Below are positions 38,920 to 47,478 of a DNA stretch of 64,000 nt, one piece after another (position 1 is the first letter of the stretch; each line of letters opens with the position of its first letter). The translations under genes were made by a program, and so were the position numbers. Location of the stretch: assembly GCF_000380185.1 (NCBI RefSeq), contig NZ_KB904791.1, positions 60,397 to 124,396 on the forward strand. Reading direction: 5' to 3'. Origin of the DNA: Thiofilum flexile DSM 14609 (GTDB lineage: Bacteria > Pseudomonadota > Gammaproteobacteria > Thiotrichales > Thiotrichaceae). Below the pieces are notes generated by a model that was not told the origin of the DNA, ran no database searches, and was given only the letters and a program-made list of their open reading frames with translations.

Positions 38920-39981
38920 CTAATCCACGGTAATAAACACCTCTCCCCGACTGAGTAACCGCGCAGTACGCAACAACCCGGCCTTAATCACATTACCCTG
39001 TTCGTCTTGGAGTAACTCCACCGAAAACTCGCCTGAGGGATGCTCAACTGACAAGACTTTAGGATTACCACTTGCAGGCTTAGCCACACCTTCCGCTACA
39101 GAGTTTGGCAAAATGCAGGCTGTCGCCACAGACACAGCACCTAAAACGCCAATAGCATCGTGACAAGTATGAGGAATAAAGGTACGGGTACTAATATGTC
39201 CGCCGGTTTGGGGTGGTGCAATTAGGGTCATTTTGGGGACTACTTTTTTAGTCACATCGCCTAAGCCCATGAGTACACCGGCTTTAAGGCGAATCGCCTC
39301 TAGTCGAGCACGAAAGTCGGTATCACTACTGAGCTCAGCACAGCTTTCTAAGCCGGTTTTGCCCAGATCGGCGGCACGAATCACTACGACTGGCATACCA
39401 TTATCAATACAAGTAACAGCCACCCCATCAATCACATCTTGAGTATGCCCACTCGGTAGTAAAGCACCACAGATGGAGCCAGCAATATCGAGATAATTAC
39501 ACGTAATAGGGGCTGAAGTACCGGGCGCTCCATCAATCTTGGCAGAACCTTCGTATTGCACTTTACCATGAGGGGTTTGGATAATGAGTTCGCAGAGATT
39601 TTCACTATTGACCATGTAAACACGGACAGTAGTCGTTTCACCTTGGGGGGCTAGGAGTCCGGCCTCAAGCGCAAAAGGCCCTACACCGGCTAGAATATTG
39701 CCGCAATTCGGGGTGGTATCCACACGGTTTTCACCCACCACGACTTGAACAAACAGAAAATCAACATCGGCATCAGGACGAGTAGAGGGACTTACCACCG
39801 CTACCTTACTAGTCAGAGGATGTGCGCCCCCTACCCCATCGATTTGTCGGGCTTCGCGTCCTACTGCGGATAAAATCCATTCATTACGCTCAGACTCATC
39901 ACTAGGTAAGTTACTCGCTAAAAAGTACAAGCCTTTAGAGCTACCACCTCGAAACTGCATAAAGGGAACAGCAACTTGCAT
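38920..39981 (-). CDS. ligU: 4-oxalomesaconate tautomerase (LigU/GalD, PrpF family)
   Basis: 353 aa PrpF-type isomerase interconverting tautomers of 4-oxalomesaconate so that LigJ can hydrate it. MQFRGGSSKGLYF (with the catalytic Lys), DGVGGAHPLTSKVAVV and PNCGNILAGVGPFALE (catalytic Cys region) are diagnostic. I start at ATG 39981, which has AGG 9 bases upstream; a TTG two codons earlier is possible. PrpF itself (2-methylaconitate) is the main alternative; the operon favours LigU. Confidence 0.9.
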   Translation of the reverse strand: MQVAVPFMQFRGGSSKGLYFLASNLPSDESERNEWILSAVGREARQIDGVGGAHPLTSKVAVVSPSTRPDADVDFLFVQVVVGENRVDTTPNCGNILAGVGPFALEAGLLAPQGETTTVRVYMVNSENLCELIIQTPHGKVQYEGSAKIDGAPGTSAPITCNYLDIAGSICGALLPSGHTQDVIDGVAVTCIDNGMPVVVIRAADLGKTGLESCAELSSDTDFRARLEAIRLKAGVLMGLGDVTKKVVPKMTLIAPPQTGGHISTRTFIPHTCHDAIGVLGAVSVATACILPNSVAEGVAKPASGNPKVLSVEHPSGEFSVELLQDEQGNVIKAGLLRTARLLSRGEVFITVD

Positions 39982-40140
39982 ACTCAATTTCCTACCTAGC
40001 TAATACATACACAACTATACGGGGACTAGACCTAAGCGATCTGATTAATCAATCGCGGATGTTGAGTAGTGTAATCAGGGATACTTGAGTTGAACATGCA
40101 CAAAATACTTATAGACTGGTACTTTTCTGCAATTTTATCC

Positions 40141-40839
40141 CTAGCGCTCACTCAGGCATTGATCAATCCATTCGGGTTTTAAGGTATAGCGTAATACCAT
40201 TTCAACCACTTGCTGCTTTAGCCTACTCTGCCCCGCCTTAGTAAACAATTGTTTACCAAAACTCACATTAAAGGTTTCTAAATTAGAGATATTAAAAAAA
40301 CACAAGGCACTAATATGCCAGTGTAAAGTTACAGGACTAATAGCAGCACGAAATACCCCCTCATTTAAACCTCGCTCATAAAGAGCGGTCAGACGCTCAA
40401 TCACAGGTTGATTCAGGGTTTTCATAAAGGCTGTTTGTTTGAGGTAATCGGCATTATGAATATTTTCAATCATCACCAGCCGAATAAAGTCTGGATTGCG
40501 GCGATGGTGATCAAAAGTGAACTCGACTAATTTTCTCAATGCCGTCGGTGGATCTAAATGCTCTAAGTCTAGCTCACTCTCCCCCTCACGCACCGAACGA
40601 TAGGCTTCAATCAATACCTGCTGATATAACCCCTCTTTATCCCCAAAGTAATAATAAATCATGCGTTTTGAGGTTTTGGTTTTAGCCGCAATCTCATTCA
40701 CCCGTGCGCCTGATAAGCCATTGGCAGCAAACTCCTCGGTGGCTACTTTAATAATATCCATGCGTACTGCTTCTGGATTTTGTTTCCAGCTCTTTACATC
40801 TTCTTGCTTATCATCTTTTAAATCGCCCATTGCACACAT
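40141..40839 (-). CDS. TetR/AcrR-family transcriptional regulator
   Basis: 232 aa repressor-type protein. The N-terminal helix-turn-helix spans about residues 25-70: IIKVATEEFAANGLSGARVNEIA then KTSKRMIYYYFGDKEGLY. The C-terminal domain is of the TetR_C type that binds small aromatic or acid ligands. It lies between the - strand lig genes and the + strand quinate genes, with two similar operator-like sites in the divergent gap. It probably represses one or both sides; the inducer might be quinate, shikimate or protocatechuate (inference). Confidence 0.88.
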   Translation of the reverse strand: MCAMGDLKDDKQEDVKSWKQNPEAVRMDIIKVATEEFAANGLSGARVNEIAAKTKTSKRMIYYYFGDKEGLYQQVLIEAYRSVREGESELDLEHLDPPTALRKLVEFTFDHHRRNPDFIRLVMIENIHNADYLKQTAFMKTLNQPVIERLTALYERGLNEGVFRAAISPVTLHWHISALCFFNISNLETFNVSFGKQLFTKAGQSRLKQQVVEMVLRYTLKPEWIDQCLSER

Positions 40840-40958
40840 ACTGCTTTCTTTAATTAACCATTACGAACAATAGGTGTTTTACCGACTCTACTCAGGGCTT
40901 GCAAGTTTATCTGAAGTGCTATACAGCGTGCCTTTTGAGAAAAGTCAAAAATAAATTA

Positions 40959-41005
40959 ACCAAATGGTACAAAAATGCTTGACCAAATAAACCAATTGGT
41001 ACAAA
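40959..41005. promoter_or_regulatory. Twin operator-like sites between the TetR gene and the quinate operon
   Basis: ACCAAATGGTACAAA (40959-40973) and ACCAATTGGTACAAA (40991-41005) differ at one base and start 32 bases apart, about three helix turns. The second contains the perfect palindrome ACCAATTGGT. TTGGTA inside it (40997-41002) could be the -35 of a promoter with CATACT (41021-41026) as -10, so a bound repressor would block it. Confidence 0.55.
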
Positions 41006-41050
41006 GTATTTTAGACCGCACATACTAAGCTATGGATTTTAAGGAGGAGA

Positions 41051-41953
41051 ATGGTGTCAACACTATCCAGCACAGTGCATACAACGGTATCGCCTAACAC
41101 TAAAAAGGTTAAGGTGCTAGCCGGACTCATTGGTCAGGGTATTCAAGGTTCAAGAACCCCTGCCATGCATCAAGCCGAAGGCGCTCGCCTAGGTTTGCAC
41201 TACCTATATCAATTACTCGATACCGATCAAATCGCCCAACCCGCCCCCACACTTGAGCAATTACTGCAAGCAACACAATGGTGTGGCTTTGCGGGGCTTA
41301 ATATTACTTTCCCTTATAAGCAACAAGTCATTCCTTTGTTAGACGAACTCGCGGCTAGTGCGAGTGCTGTCGGTGCAGTGAATACCGTAGTCTTTAAAGA
41401 TGGTAAGCGCATTGGGCATAACACCGATTTCACTGGATTTGCTGAAAGCTTCCGACGCCAAATGGGGGATGTGAAACATGACACAGTATTACTCATTGGT
41501 GCAGGGGGGGCGGGCGTTGCTGTCGCCCATGCTTTACTGAGTGAGGGAGTACAACAATTACTCATTACCGATGTTAGTAGAGAGCGTTCTGCAGCACTCG
41601 CTCAGAGTCTAAATACTCATTATGGTACTGACCGTGCGACTGCTACGGATATTGATGCCGCTCTAGTAGATCGTATTGATGGTCTAGTAAACGCTACCCC
41701 CGTTGGCATGGCGAAACTACCCGGCACCCCCTTCCCTGTTGAGTTGCTACAAGCAAGATTATGGGTGGTGGATATTATTTATTTCCCGCTGGAAACCGAG
41801 CTATTACGGGCTGCCCGTTTAAAAGGTTGTCGCACGGCATCCGGTGCGGGCATGGCAGTCTTTCAAGCGGTAGGTGCATTTGAGCTGATTACGGGAATAC
41901 GCCCCGATAGTGCCGCTATGCAAGCGACCTTTAATAGTCTAGACCCAGCCTAA
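41051..41953 (+). CDS. Quinate/shikimate dehydrogenase-like (AroE family)
   Basis: 300 aa NAD(P)-dependent enzyme. GQGIQGSRTPAMHQ binds substrate, NITFPYKQ holds the catalytic Lys, GHNTDFTGF the catalytic Asp, and IGAGGAGVAVAHAL is the Rossmann motif. Biosynthetic AroE, YdiB and catabolic QuiA/QsuD-type enzymes share these. The context with a TRAP transporter, AroQ and dehydroshikimate dehydratase favours catabolic oxidation of quinate or shikimate. AAGGAGGAG is only about 3-6 bases upstream, so GTG 41054 is an alternative start. Confidence 0.88.
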   Translation: MVSTLSSTVHTTVSPNTKKVKVLAGLIGQGIQGSRTPAMHQAEGARLGLHYLYQLLDTDQIAQPAPTLEQLLQATQWCGFAGLNITFPYKQQVIPLLDELAASASAVGAVNTVVFKDGKRIGHNTDFTGFAESFRRQMGDVKHDTVLLIGAGGAGVAVAHALLSEGVQQLLITDVSRERSAALAQSLNTHYGTDRATATDIDAALVDRIDGLVNATPVGMAKLPGTPFPVELLQARLWVVDIIYFPLETELLRAARLKGCRTASGAGMAVFQAVGAFELITGIRPDSAAMQATFNSLDPA

Positions 41954-42000
41954 GGGGGATAGTGAAACTCATCATGCTCTAATAGCTAGGAGGAGAGCCT

Positions 42001-42507
42001 GTGAAAAAATGGATAGATCGATATTGCCGCTTTTTGGCAATGATAATGGCATTATTACTCGCCATTATGGTGGTATTAGTGTTTGGTAATGTGGTATTGC
42101 GCTATGGTCTTAACTCTGGCATTACCATCTCGGAAGAATTATCCCGTTGGCTATTTGTATGGCTAACCTTTATGGGAGCGGTCGTCGCTCTGCATGAAAA
42201 AGCGCATATGTCTATGGGTGAAGTAGCCTCGGCTTTACCCCCCTCTATACAGCGCATCGTTCGCATTGTGGTTTTATTGTTGATGCTGTGGGTCACTTGG
42301 CTCATTTTTAGCGGTAGCTTAAGCCAAACCCAAATCAATCTGGAAAATTACGCCCCCGTCACGGGACTATCCCAAGGGTGGTTTTATGGTGTGGGTATCT
42401 TTTTTGCTGTTTCTACAGGCGTGATTTTGCTCACAGATCTGTGGGAAGCGATTCGCAATATGAATGCACCTCTCCCGCCCCCTCATTCAAACTCACACGC
42501 GGAGTAG
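42001..42507 (+). CDS. TRAP transporter small permease (DctQ type)
   Basis: 168 aa membrane protein with four spans, the small subunit of a tripartite ATP-independent periplasmic transporter. FGNVVLRYGLNSGITISEELSRWLFVWLTFMGA is the DctQ core pattern (given in part here: ISEELSRWLFVWL). The start is GTG with AGGAGGAG upstream. It is followed 5 bases later by the large permease. Confidence 0.9.
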   Translation: MKKWIDRYCRFLAMIMALLLAIMVVLVFGNVVLRYGLNSGITISEELSRWLFVWLTFMGAVVALHEKAHMSMGEVASALPPSIQRIVRIVVLLLMLWVTWLIFSGSLSQTQINLENYAPVTGLSQGWFYGVGIFFAVSTGVILLTDLWEAIRNMNAPLPPPHSNSHAE

Positions 42508-42512
42508 CCAAA

Positions 42513-43805
42513 ATGACCATTGTTATTTTCATTGTGGTACTGCTCGCAGCGATGGTGCTCGGCGTCCCCATTGCGTATTCATTGCTGTTATCCGGCATTG
42601 CACTGATGTGGCATCTGGATTTATTCGATGCACAAATTTTGGCACAAAACCTGATTGAGGGTGCCAATAGCTTCCCTCTCTTAGCTGTCCCGTTTTTTAT
42701 GTTAGCGGGTGAGATTATGAATGTGGGGGGACTCTCAAAACGCATTGTTAATTTAGCCATGACGCTCTTAGGCCATGTACGCGGTGGGCTGGGTTATGTC
42801 GCCATTTTAGCGGCGTGTTTAATGGCGGCCTTATCCGGCTCTGCGGTGGCAGATACGGCTGCATTAGGGGCGCTCTTACTGCCTATGATGGCAGCCGTAG
42901 GACATGATAAAGCTAAATCTGGCGGATTAATTGCAGCAGCGGGTATTATTGCCCCCATCATTCCCCCCTCGATTGCCTTTGTAGTCTTTGGAGTCGCTAC
43001 CAACATCTCAATTGGTAAATTATTTATGGCGGGTATTTTTCCGGGATTAATGATGGGAGTCGCTATAGCAATAGCTTGGTATTTTGTAGTCACGCGTGAA
43101 GATAAAAACCAACCTGAACGCCAAAGACCACCCAAAGCCAGCGGTGCTGAGCGTCTCAAAGCCCTAAAAGAATCCACTTGGGCCTTAATGTTACCCGTGA
43201 TTGTATTAGTGGGCTTAAAACTGGGCGTGTTTACTCCGACTGAGGCGGCTGTAGTAGCGGCGGTGTATGCCCTATTCGTTGCTATGGTGATCTACCGTGA
43301 AATGACTTGGCATCAGCTTTATGAAGTCTTCATTAGCGCTGGTAAAACCACTGCCACAATTATGTTTTTAGTCGCCGCCGCTATGGTATCGGCTTGGCTC
43401 ATTACGGTGGCGGATTTACCCGGTCAAGTCGTCGAATTGCTTGACCCCCTGATGGATAGCCCCACCCTACTCCTATTCTCAATTATGCTGTTATGTATTT
43501 TAGTCGGTACGGCAATGGACTTAACCCCTACTATTTTAATTCTAGCACCCGTGCTCGTTCCGGTAGTGAAAGCAGCCGGCATCGATCCGGTCTATTTCGG
43601 GGTGCTATTTATTATTAATGGTGCTATTGGTTTGATTACGCCCCCCGTTGGTACCGTACTCAATGTTATGGCAGGCGTAGGCGGTATGAGTGTAGGCGCA
43701 GTTGCTAAAGGGGTTTTACCTTTCTTAATCGCACAATTAGCAGTGCTATTTTTACTAGTACTCTTCCCTAGTTTGGTACTTGTCCCCTTATCTTGGTTTT
43801 ATTAA
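42513..43805 (+). CDS. TRAP transporter large permease (DctM type)
   Basis: 430 aa membrane protein with about twelve spans. NSFPLLAVPFFMLAGEIMN, GSAVADTAALGALLLPMM and ITPPVGTVLNVMAGV are DctM signatures. I start at ATG 42513, with GGAG 8 bases upstream, giving MTIVIFIVVLL; the frame is open further upstream inside dctQ, but that is shadow. It uses a sodium or proton gradient to import the acid bound by the periplasmic subunit. Confidence 0.92.
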   Translation: MTIVIFIVVLLAAMVLGVPIAYSLLLSGIALMWHLDLFDAQILAQNLIEGANSFPLLAVPFFMLAGEIMNVGGLSKRIVNLAMTLLGHVRGGLGYVAILAACLMAALSGSAVADTAALGALLLPMMAAVGHDKAKSGGLIAAAGIIAPIIPPSIAFVVFGVATNISIGKLFMAGIFPGLMMGVAIAIAWYFVVTREDKNQPERQRPPKASGAERLKALKESTWALMLPVIVLVGLKLGVFTPTEAAVVAAVYALFVAMVIYREMTWHQLYEVFISAGKTTATIMFLVAAAMVSAWLITVADLPGQVVELLDPLMDSPTLLLFSIMLLCILVGTAMDLTPTILILAPVLVPVVKAAGIDPVYFGVLFIINGAIGLITPPVGTVLNVMAGVGGMSVGAVAKGVLPFLIAQLAVLFLLVLFPSLVLVPLSWFY

Positions 43806-43884
43806 CGTTTTCAGGCACAAACGACGGAGCGCGTTTGTGCTAACCCTTATCGCCGCTCCGCAAACATCTTGGAGGATGAAGATT

Positions 43885-44883
43885 ATGAAACGTTTACTGG
43901 TCAGTAGTGTTGTTGCTTTGGTTGCCACGCTTAGCCTGAATATGAGTTGGGCAGCTGATAAAAATTTCAAACTCGCTCTACAAAACCCTAAAGGTCATCC
44001 TTTGGAAATGGGCGCTGCTAAATTTGCCGAGCTAGTAGATAGCAAAAGCAATGGCAGCATGAGTGTTAAAGTATTTGCTGGAGGCGTATTAGGTGGCGAT
44101 GCGCAAAATGTTTCCTCCTTACAAGGCGGCACTTTAGACATGGTGGTGTTGAACTCCGGTATTCTCGCCTCACAGGTTCCAGATTTTACCGTGTATGACT
44201 TCCCCTTTATGTTTGGTAGTGCAGAGGAAGTAGACAAAATAGTCGATGGTGAATTTGGCAAAGCCTTACACGCTAAATTAGAGGATAAAGGCATTATAGG
44301 TTTGACCTATTGGGAATTAGGTTTCCGCGATATGACCAATAGCAAACACCCGATTAATAAAGTGGAAGATATTAAAGGTCTAAAACTGCGGGTTATTCCT
44401 AATGCCATTAATGTGGACTGGGTCACGGCCTTAGGGGCTAATCCAACCCCGCTACCTTTCCCAGAGGTCTATACCGCCTTAGAGCAAAAGGCTATTGATG
44501 GTCAAGAAAACCCCTTAACGGTGATTGCTGCTAATAAGTTTTATGAAGTCCAAAAACACTTAACCATTACTCATCATCAATATAATCCGCAATCGGCGAT
44601 TTTCAGTAAGAAAGTATGGGATAAATTAACCCCCGAACAGCAAACTATTATTCGTGAGTCAGCGATTGAAGCAGGCTTATATGAGCGAGGTGTAGCCCGT
44701 GAAAAATCAGCCAGCGCCTTAGAGGAGCTGAAAACAGCCGGTATGGAAGTGACTGAACTTCCCCCCGAAGAAGTGGCTAAAATGCGCGAGCTAATGAAGC
44801 CTATTATTGAAAAATATGCCGATGTTGCGGGTAAAGAAACGGTTGATAAACTACAGAGTGAATTAGCCACTTTACGTAAATAA
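43885..44883 (+). CDS. TRAP transporter substrate-binding protein (DctP type)
   Basis: 332 aa periplasmic receptor. Signal peptide 1-22 (ends MSWAA). KLRVIPNAINVDWVTALGAN contains the conserved Arg that holds the substrate carboxylate, and PFPEVYTALEQKAIDGQENP is the DctP signature. The start at ATG 43885 follows GGAGG (43871-43875). Neighbouring enzymes suggest the ligand is quinate, shikimate or dehydroshikimate; this is inference from context. Confidence 0.92.
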   Translation: MKRLLVSSVVALVATLSLNMSWAADKNFKLALQNPKGHPLEMGAAKFAELVDSKSNGSMSVKVFAGGVLGGDAQNVSSLQGGTLDMVVLNSGILASQVPDFTVYDFPFMFGSAEEVDKIVDGEFGKALHAKLEDKGIIGLTYWELGFRDMTNSKHPINKVEDIKGLKLRVIPNAINVDWVTALGANPTPLPFPEVYTALEQKAIDGQENPLTVIAANKFYEVQKHLTITHHQYNPQSAIFSKKVWDKLTPEQQTIIRESAIEAGLYERGVAREKSASALEELKTAGMEVTELPPEEVAKMRELMKPIIEKYADVAGKETVDKLQSELATLRK

Positions 44884-44903
44884 TACGCCTAGCGTATAGC
44901 CCA

Positions 44904-44943
44904 CCCACTAAGGCCTAGCTATATATAGCTTCGCCCTAGTGGG
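44904..44943 (+). terminator. Hairpin after the TRAP genes
   Basis: CCCACTA (44904-44910) pairs with TAGTGGG (44937-44943); inside lies the perfect 14-bp palindrome AGCTATATATAGCT. It may end the TRAP transcript or limit read-through into aroQ. There is no T-run after it. Confidence 0.4.
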
Positions 44944-44987
44944 AACCTCATCTCTTATCGTCTATTTAATTAAGTTAAGGAACCATC

Positions 44988-45440
44988 ATGCCCTCTATTT
45001 TAGTATTAAATGGCCCCAATCTCAATTTACTCGGTCAACGCGAGCCTGCCCAATATGGTTATACCACCCTCGCCGATGTGGAAGCGCTGTGTCAGGCCAC
45101 CGGCAAACGTTTAGGCTTTGAAGTGAAATGTTTGCAAAGTAACCATGAGGGCGTGTTGATTGATGCCATTCATGAGGCCGGACGTGGTGTAAAAGACGGC
45201 TCGGTCTTAGGTGTGGTGTTCAATGCCGGAGCCTATACCCATACCTCAATCGCCCTCCATGATGCCATTAAAGGGGCTGAAGTGCCGGTGATTGAGATTC
45301 ATATTTCTAATGTTCACGCCCGCGAATCTTTCCGCCACCATTCTTATATCTCCCCTGCGGCGGCTGGAATTGTGGTGGGCTTTGGGGTAGATGGCTATGT
45401 GTTGGCTATAGAGGGTTTGGTGCGTAAGTTTCATAAGTAG
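44988..45440 (+). CDS. aroQ: Type II 3-dehydroquinate dehydratase
   Basis: 150 aa flavodoxin-like enzyme interconverting 3-dehydroquinate and 3-dehydroshikimate. LNGPNLNLLGQREPAQYG contains the catalytic Tyr and Arg loop; FNAGAYTHTSIALHDAI and EIHISNVHARESFRHHS hold the active-site Asn and His. A TAAGGAACC site precedes the ATG. Placed here it would act in the catabolic direction after quinate oxidation. Confidence 0.95.
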   Translation: MPSILVLNGPNLNLLGQREPAQYGYTTLADVEALCQATGKRLGFEVKCLQSNHEGVLIDAIHEAGRGVKDGSVLGVVFNAGAYTHTSIALHDAIKGAEVPVIEIHISNVHARESFRHHSYISPAAAGIVVGFGVDGYVLAIEGLVRKFHK

Positions 45441-45451
45441 CTAGGTAAAAG

Positions 45452-45557
45452 AAAAGTAATCGGGTGTTTCTGGAGCAGTCGCTGTGAATACATCCCTGTA
45501 CGCTACAAGGCGGCATCCCTGCCGCCAAGACTGCTCCAGAAACACCCGATTACTTTT
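45452..45557. repeat. Palindromic repeat family, copy B (106 bp, longest perfect arms)
   Basis: Arms 45452-45480 and 45529-45557 are perfectly complementary over 29 bp, including GGAGCAGTC on the left, where copy C has a different sequence. The core reads CTGTACGCTACAAGGCGGC and then the GGCGGCA/TGCCGCC hairpin. It lies between aroQ and the dehydroshikimate dehydratase gene. The flanking AAAA and TTTT could allow termination on both strands. Confidence 0.92.
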
Positions 45558-45621
45558 ACTCAATTACTTAGATCTGTGCAGGTAATTATTTAGTCATTTT
45601 ATTAGCTAGGTGGTTTCTATC

Positions 45622-47478
45622 ATGCGTTATTCGATTGCTACGGTATGCTTATCTGGCACCTTACGCCAGAAAATTGAGGCGATTGCCCAAGCGGGTTTTC
45701 ATGGGATTGAGATTTTTGAAAATGATTTGATCACTCATCAAGGCTCGGTGGCAGAGATTCGACGCATGATTGAGGATCATGGTTTAGAAGTCGTCACTTA
45801 CCAGCCCTTTCGGGATTTTGAAGGCTTGCCCGAACCGTATCGGCGCAAGGCCTTTGATCGTGCTGAACGTAAATTTGATCTAATGGAGCAGCTTGGCACC
45901 GATTTACTCATGGCCTGTAGCAGTGTCTCCCCCCATGCGTTAGGGGGTATACAACGCGCGGCGGATGATTTTCATGAATTAGGTGAACGGGCTAAACAGC
46001 GGAATATGCGCGTGGCTTTTGAAGCGCTGGCTTGGGGTAAGCATGTGTATGATTACCGTGACTCATGGGAAATTGTACGGCGGGCGCATCATGAGCGAGT
46101 AGGATTATGCCTTGATACCTTCCATATTTTCTCGCGCAATGTTGATTTACAAGCTATTTTAAATATTCCGGGCGATAAGATTTTTCTAGTTCAAGTCGCC
46201 GATGCCCCGCGCTTATCCATGGATCATTTATCGTGGAGTCGCCACCATCGTTGTTTTCCGGGACAAGGAGAATTACCTATTGACCGTTTTGTTAAAAACC
46301 TACATGCAACGGGGTATAATGGGCCGTTTTCGCTAGAAATTTTTAATGATCAATTTCGCTCTGGCTCCCCAGAAAATACTGCCCGTGATGGTTATCGCTC
46401 CTTAGTCTATGCCAATAATTCCTCTGAATCCGTACTCGCTCAACAAGGAGAGTTATTACCTAGTATTCAATCCCCCTCCGAAATCCAATTTATTGAATTC
46501 GCTTTAAATGAAACCGAAAAGCAGGCACTCACTCCCTTATTAAGTGCTTTAGGTTTTAGTAAAGCCGGTATTCATCGTAAAAAAGCGGTCGAGGTTTGGC
46601 GTCAAGGTGCTATCAATCTGGTAATGAATTTAGAGCCAGATAGTTTTGGACAGCGCTATCATGAGCAGCATGGTGTATCAGTCTGCGCCTTTGGTTTAAG
46701 CTGCCAAAATATTCCTGCCCTGACGCAACGGGCGACACAACTCGGTTATGACCTCACCCAAGGTAGCCTCAGCACGGATACACATGGTATTCCCGCCGTG
46801 CTTGGACCAATTGGCAGCTTATTGTATTTAGTGGATGAAACCTTGCAACCCTCTCATTGGGAACGTGAATTTGTCCCCCAACCCCATGAACCTATGGCCT
46901 ATTTACAGGCGATTGACCATGTGGCACTGAGTATGAGCTATGAAGAAATGCTGCATTCGATTTTGCTGTATCGCTCATTATTTGGCATGTTACCCAGTGC
47001 CAGTGTGAATGTGGCTGATCCTAGTGGTTTAATTAAAAGCCAAGTGATGCAAACGGCAGATAAAAAAGTGGCCTTTACGTTAAATAGTTCCGCCGCCTCA
47101 CAAACCGTCTCGAATTATATTGCGAGTCGTTATGCTGGTGGTGGGGTGAATCATATTGCTATGCGTACTCATGATTTAGTGAGTGTAGCCCAGCGTTTAG
47201 CCGAATTAGGCATAGAAACCATGCCTGTTACTGCTAATTATTATGATGATATTGCCGCGCGTTTTGATTTAACCCCCGAATTTTTAGCTGCCTTACAGCA
47301 TTATCATATTCTCTATGATGAAGATGAGCAGGGTGTATTTTTGCAATTATTTACCAAACTCTTTGCCGGACGTTTTTGCTTTGAATTAGTGCAACGTAAT
47401 GGTTATCAAGGTTTTGGTGTGCCTAATGCGCAAATGCGTATGACTATGCAAGCTTTAGAGGTTGCCCAATTATGTTAG
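45622..47478 (+). CDS. quiC: 3-dehydroshikimate dehydratase fused to HPPD-like domain (QuiC type)
   Basis: 618 aa two-domain protein. The N-terminal TIM barrel (about 1-270, xylose-isomerase/AP-endonuclease 2 type) dehydrates 3-dehydroshikimate to protocatechuate; metal ligands are seen in VAFEALAWGKH, GLCLDTFHIF, FLVQVADAP and FSLEIFND. The C-terminal half (about 290-618) has vicinal-oxygen-chelate modules like 4-hydroxyphenylpyruvate dioxygenase (AIDHVALSMSYEEM, GGGVNHIAMRTHDL, DEDEQGVFLQLFT). This fusion is known from Pseudomonas QuiC1. I start at ATG 45622 with GGTGG upstream; an in-frame GTG lies four codons earlier. Confidence 0.9.
   Translation: MRYSIATVCLSGTLRQKIEAIAQAGFHGIEIFENDLITHQGSVAEIRRMIEDHGLEVVTYQPFRDFEGLPEPYRRKAFDRAERKFDLMEQLGTDLLMACSSVSPHALGGIQRAADDFHELGERAKQRNMRVAFEALAWGKHVYDYRDSWEIVRRAHHERVGLCLDTFHIFSRNVDLQAILNIPGDKIFLVQVADAPRLSMDHLSWSRHHRCFPGQGELPIDRFVKNLHATGYNGPFSLEIFNDQFRSGSPENTARDGYRSLVYANNSSESVLAQQGELLPSIQSPSEIQFIEFALNETEKQALTPLLSALGFSKAGIHRKKAVEVWRQGAINLVMNLEPDSFGQRYHEQHGVSVCAFGLSCQNIPALTQRATQLGYDLTQGSLSTDTHGIPAVLGPIGSLLYLVDETLQPSHWEREFVPQPHEPMAYLQAIDHVALSMSYEEMLHSILLYRSLFGMLPSASVNVADPSGLIKSQVMQTADKKVAFTLNSSAASQTVSNYIASRYAGGGVNHIAMRTHDLVSVAQRLAELGIETMPVTANYYDDIAARFDLTPEFLAALQHYHILYDEDEQGVFLQLFTKLFAGRFCFELVQRNGYQGFGVPNAQMRMTMQALEVAQLC

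Noticed and set aside
42378..42512. Upstream extension of the DctM gene
   Set aside because: It lies inside dctQ in another frame. The ATG at 42513 has a good ribosome site and matches family starts.
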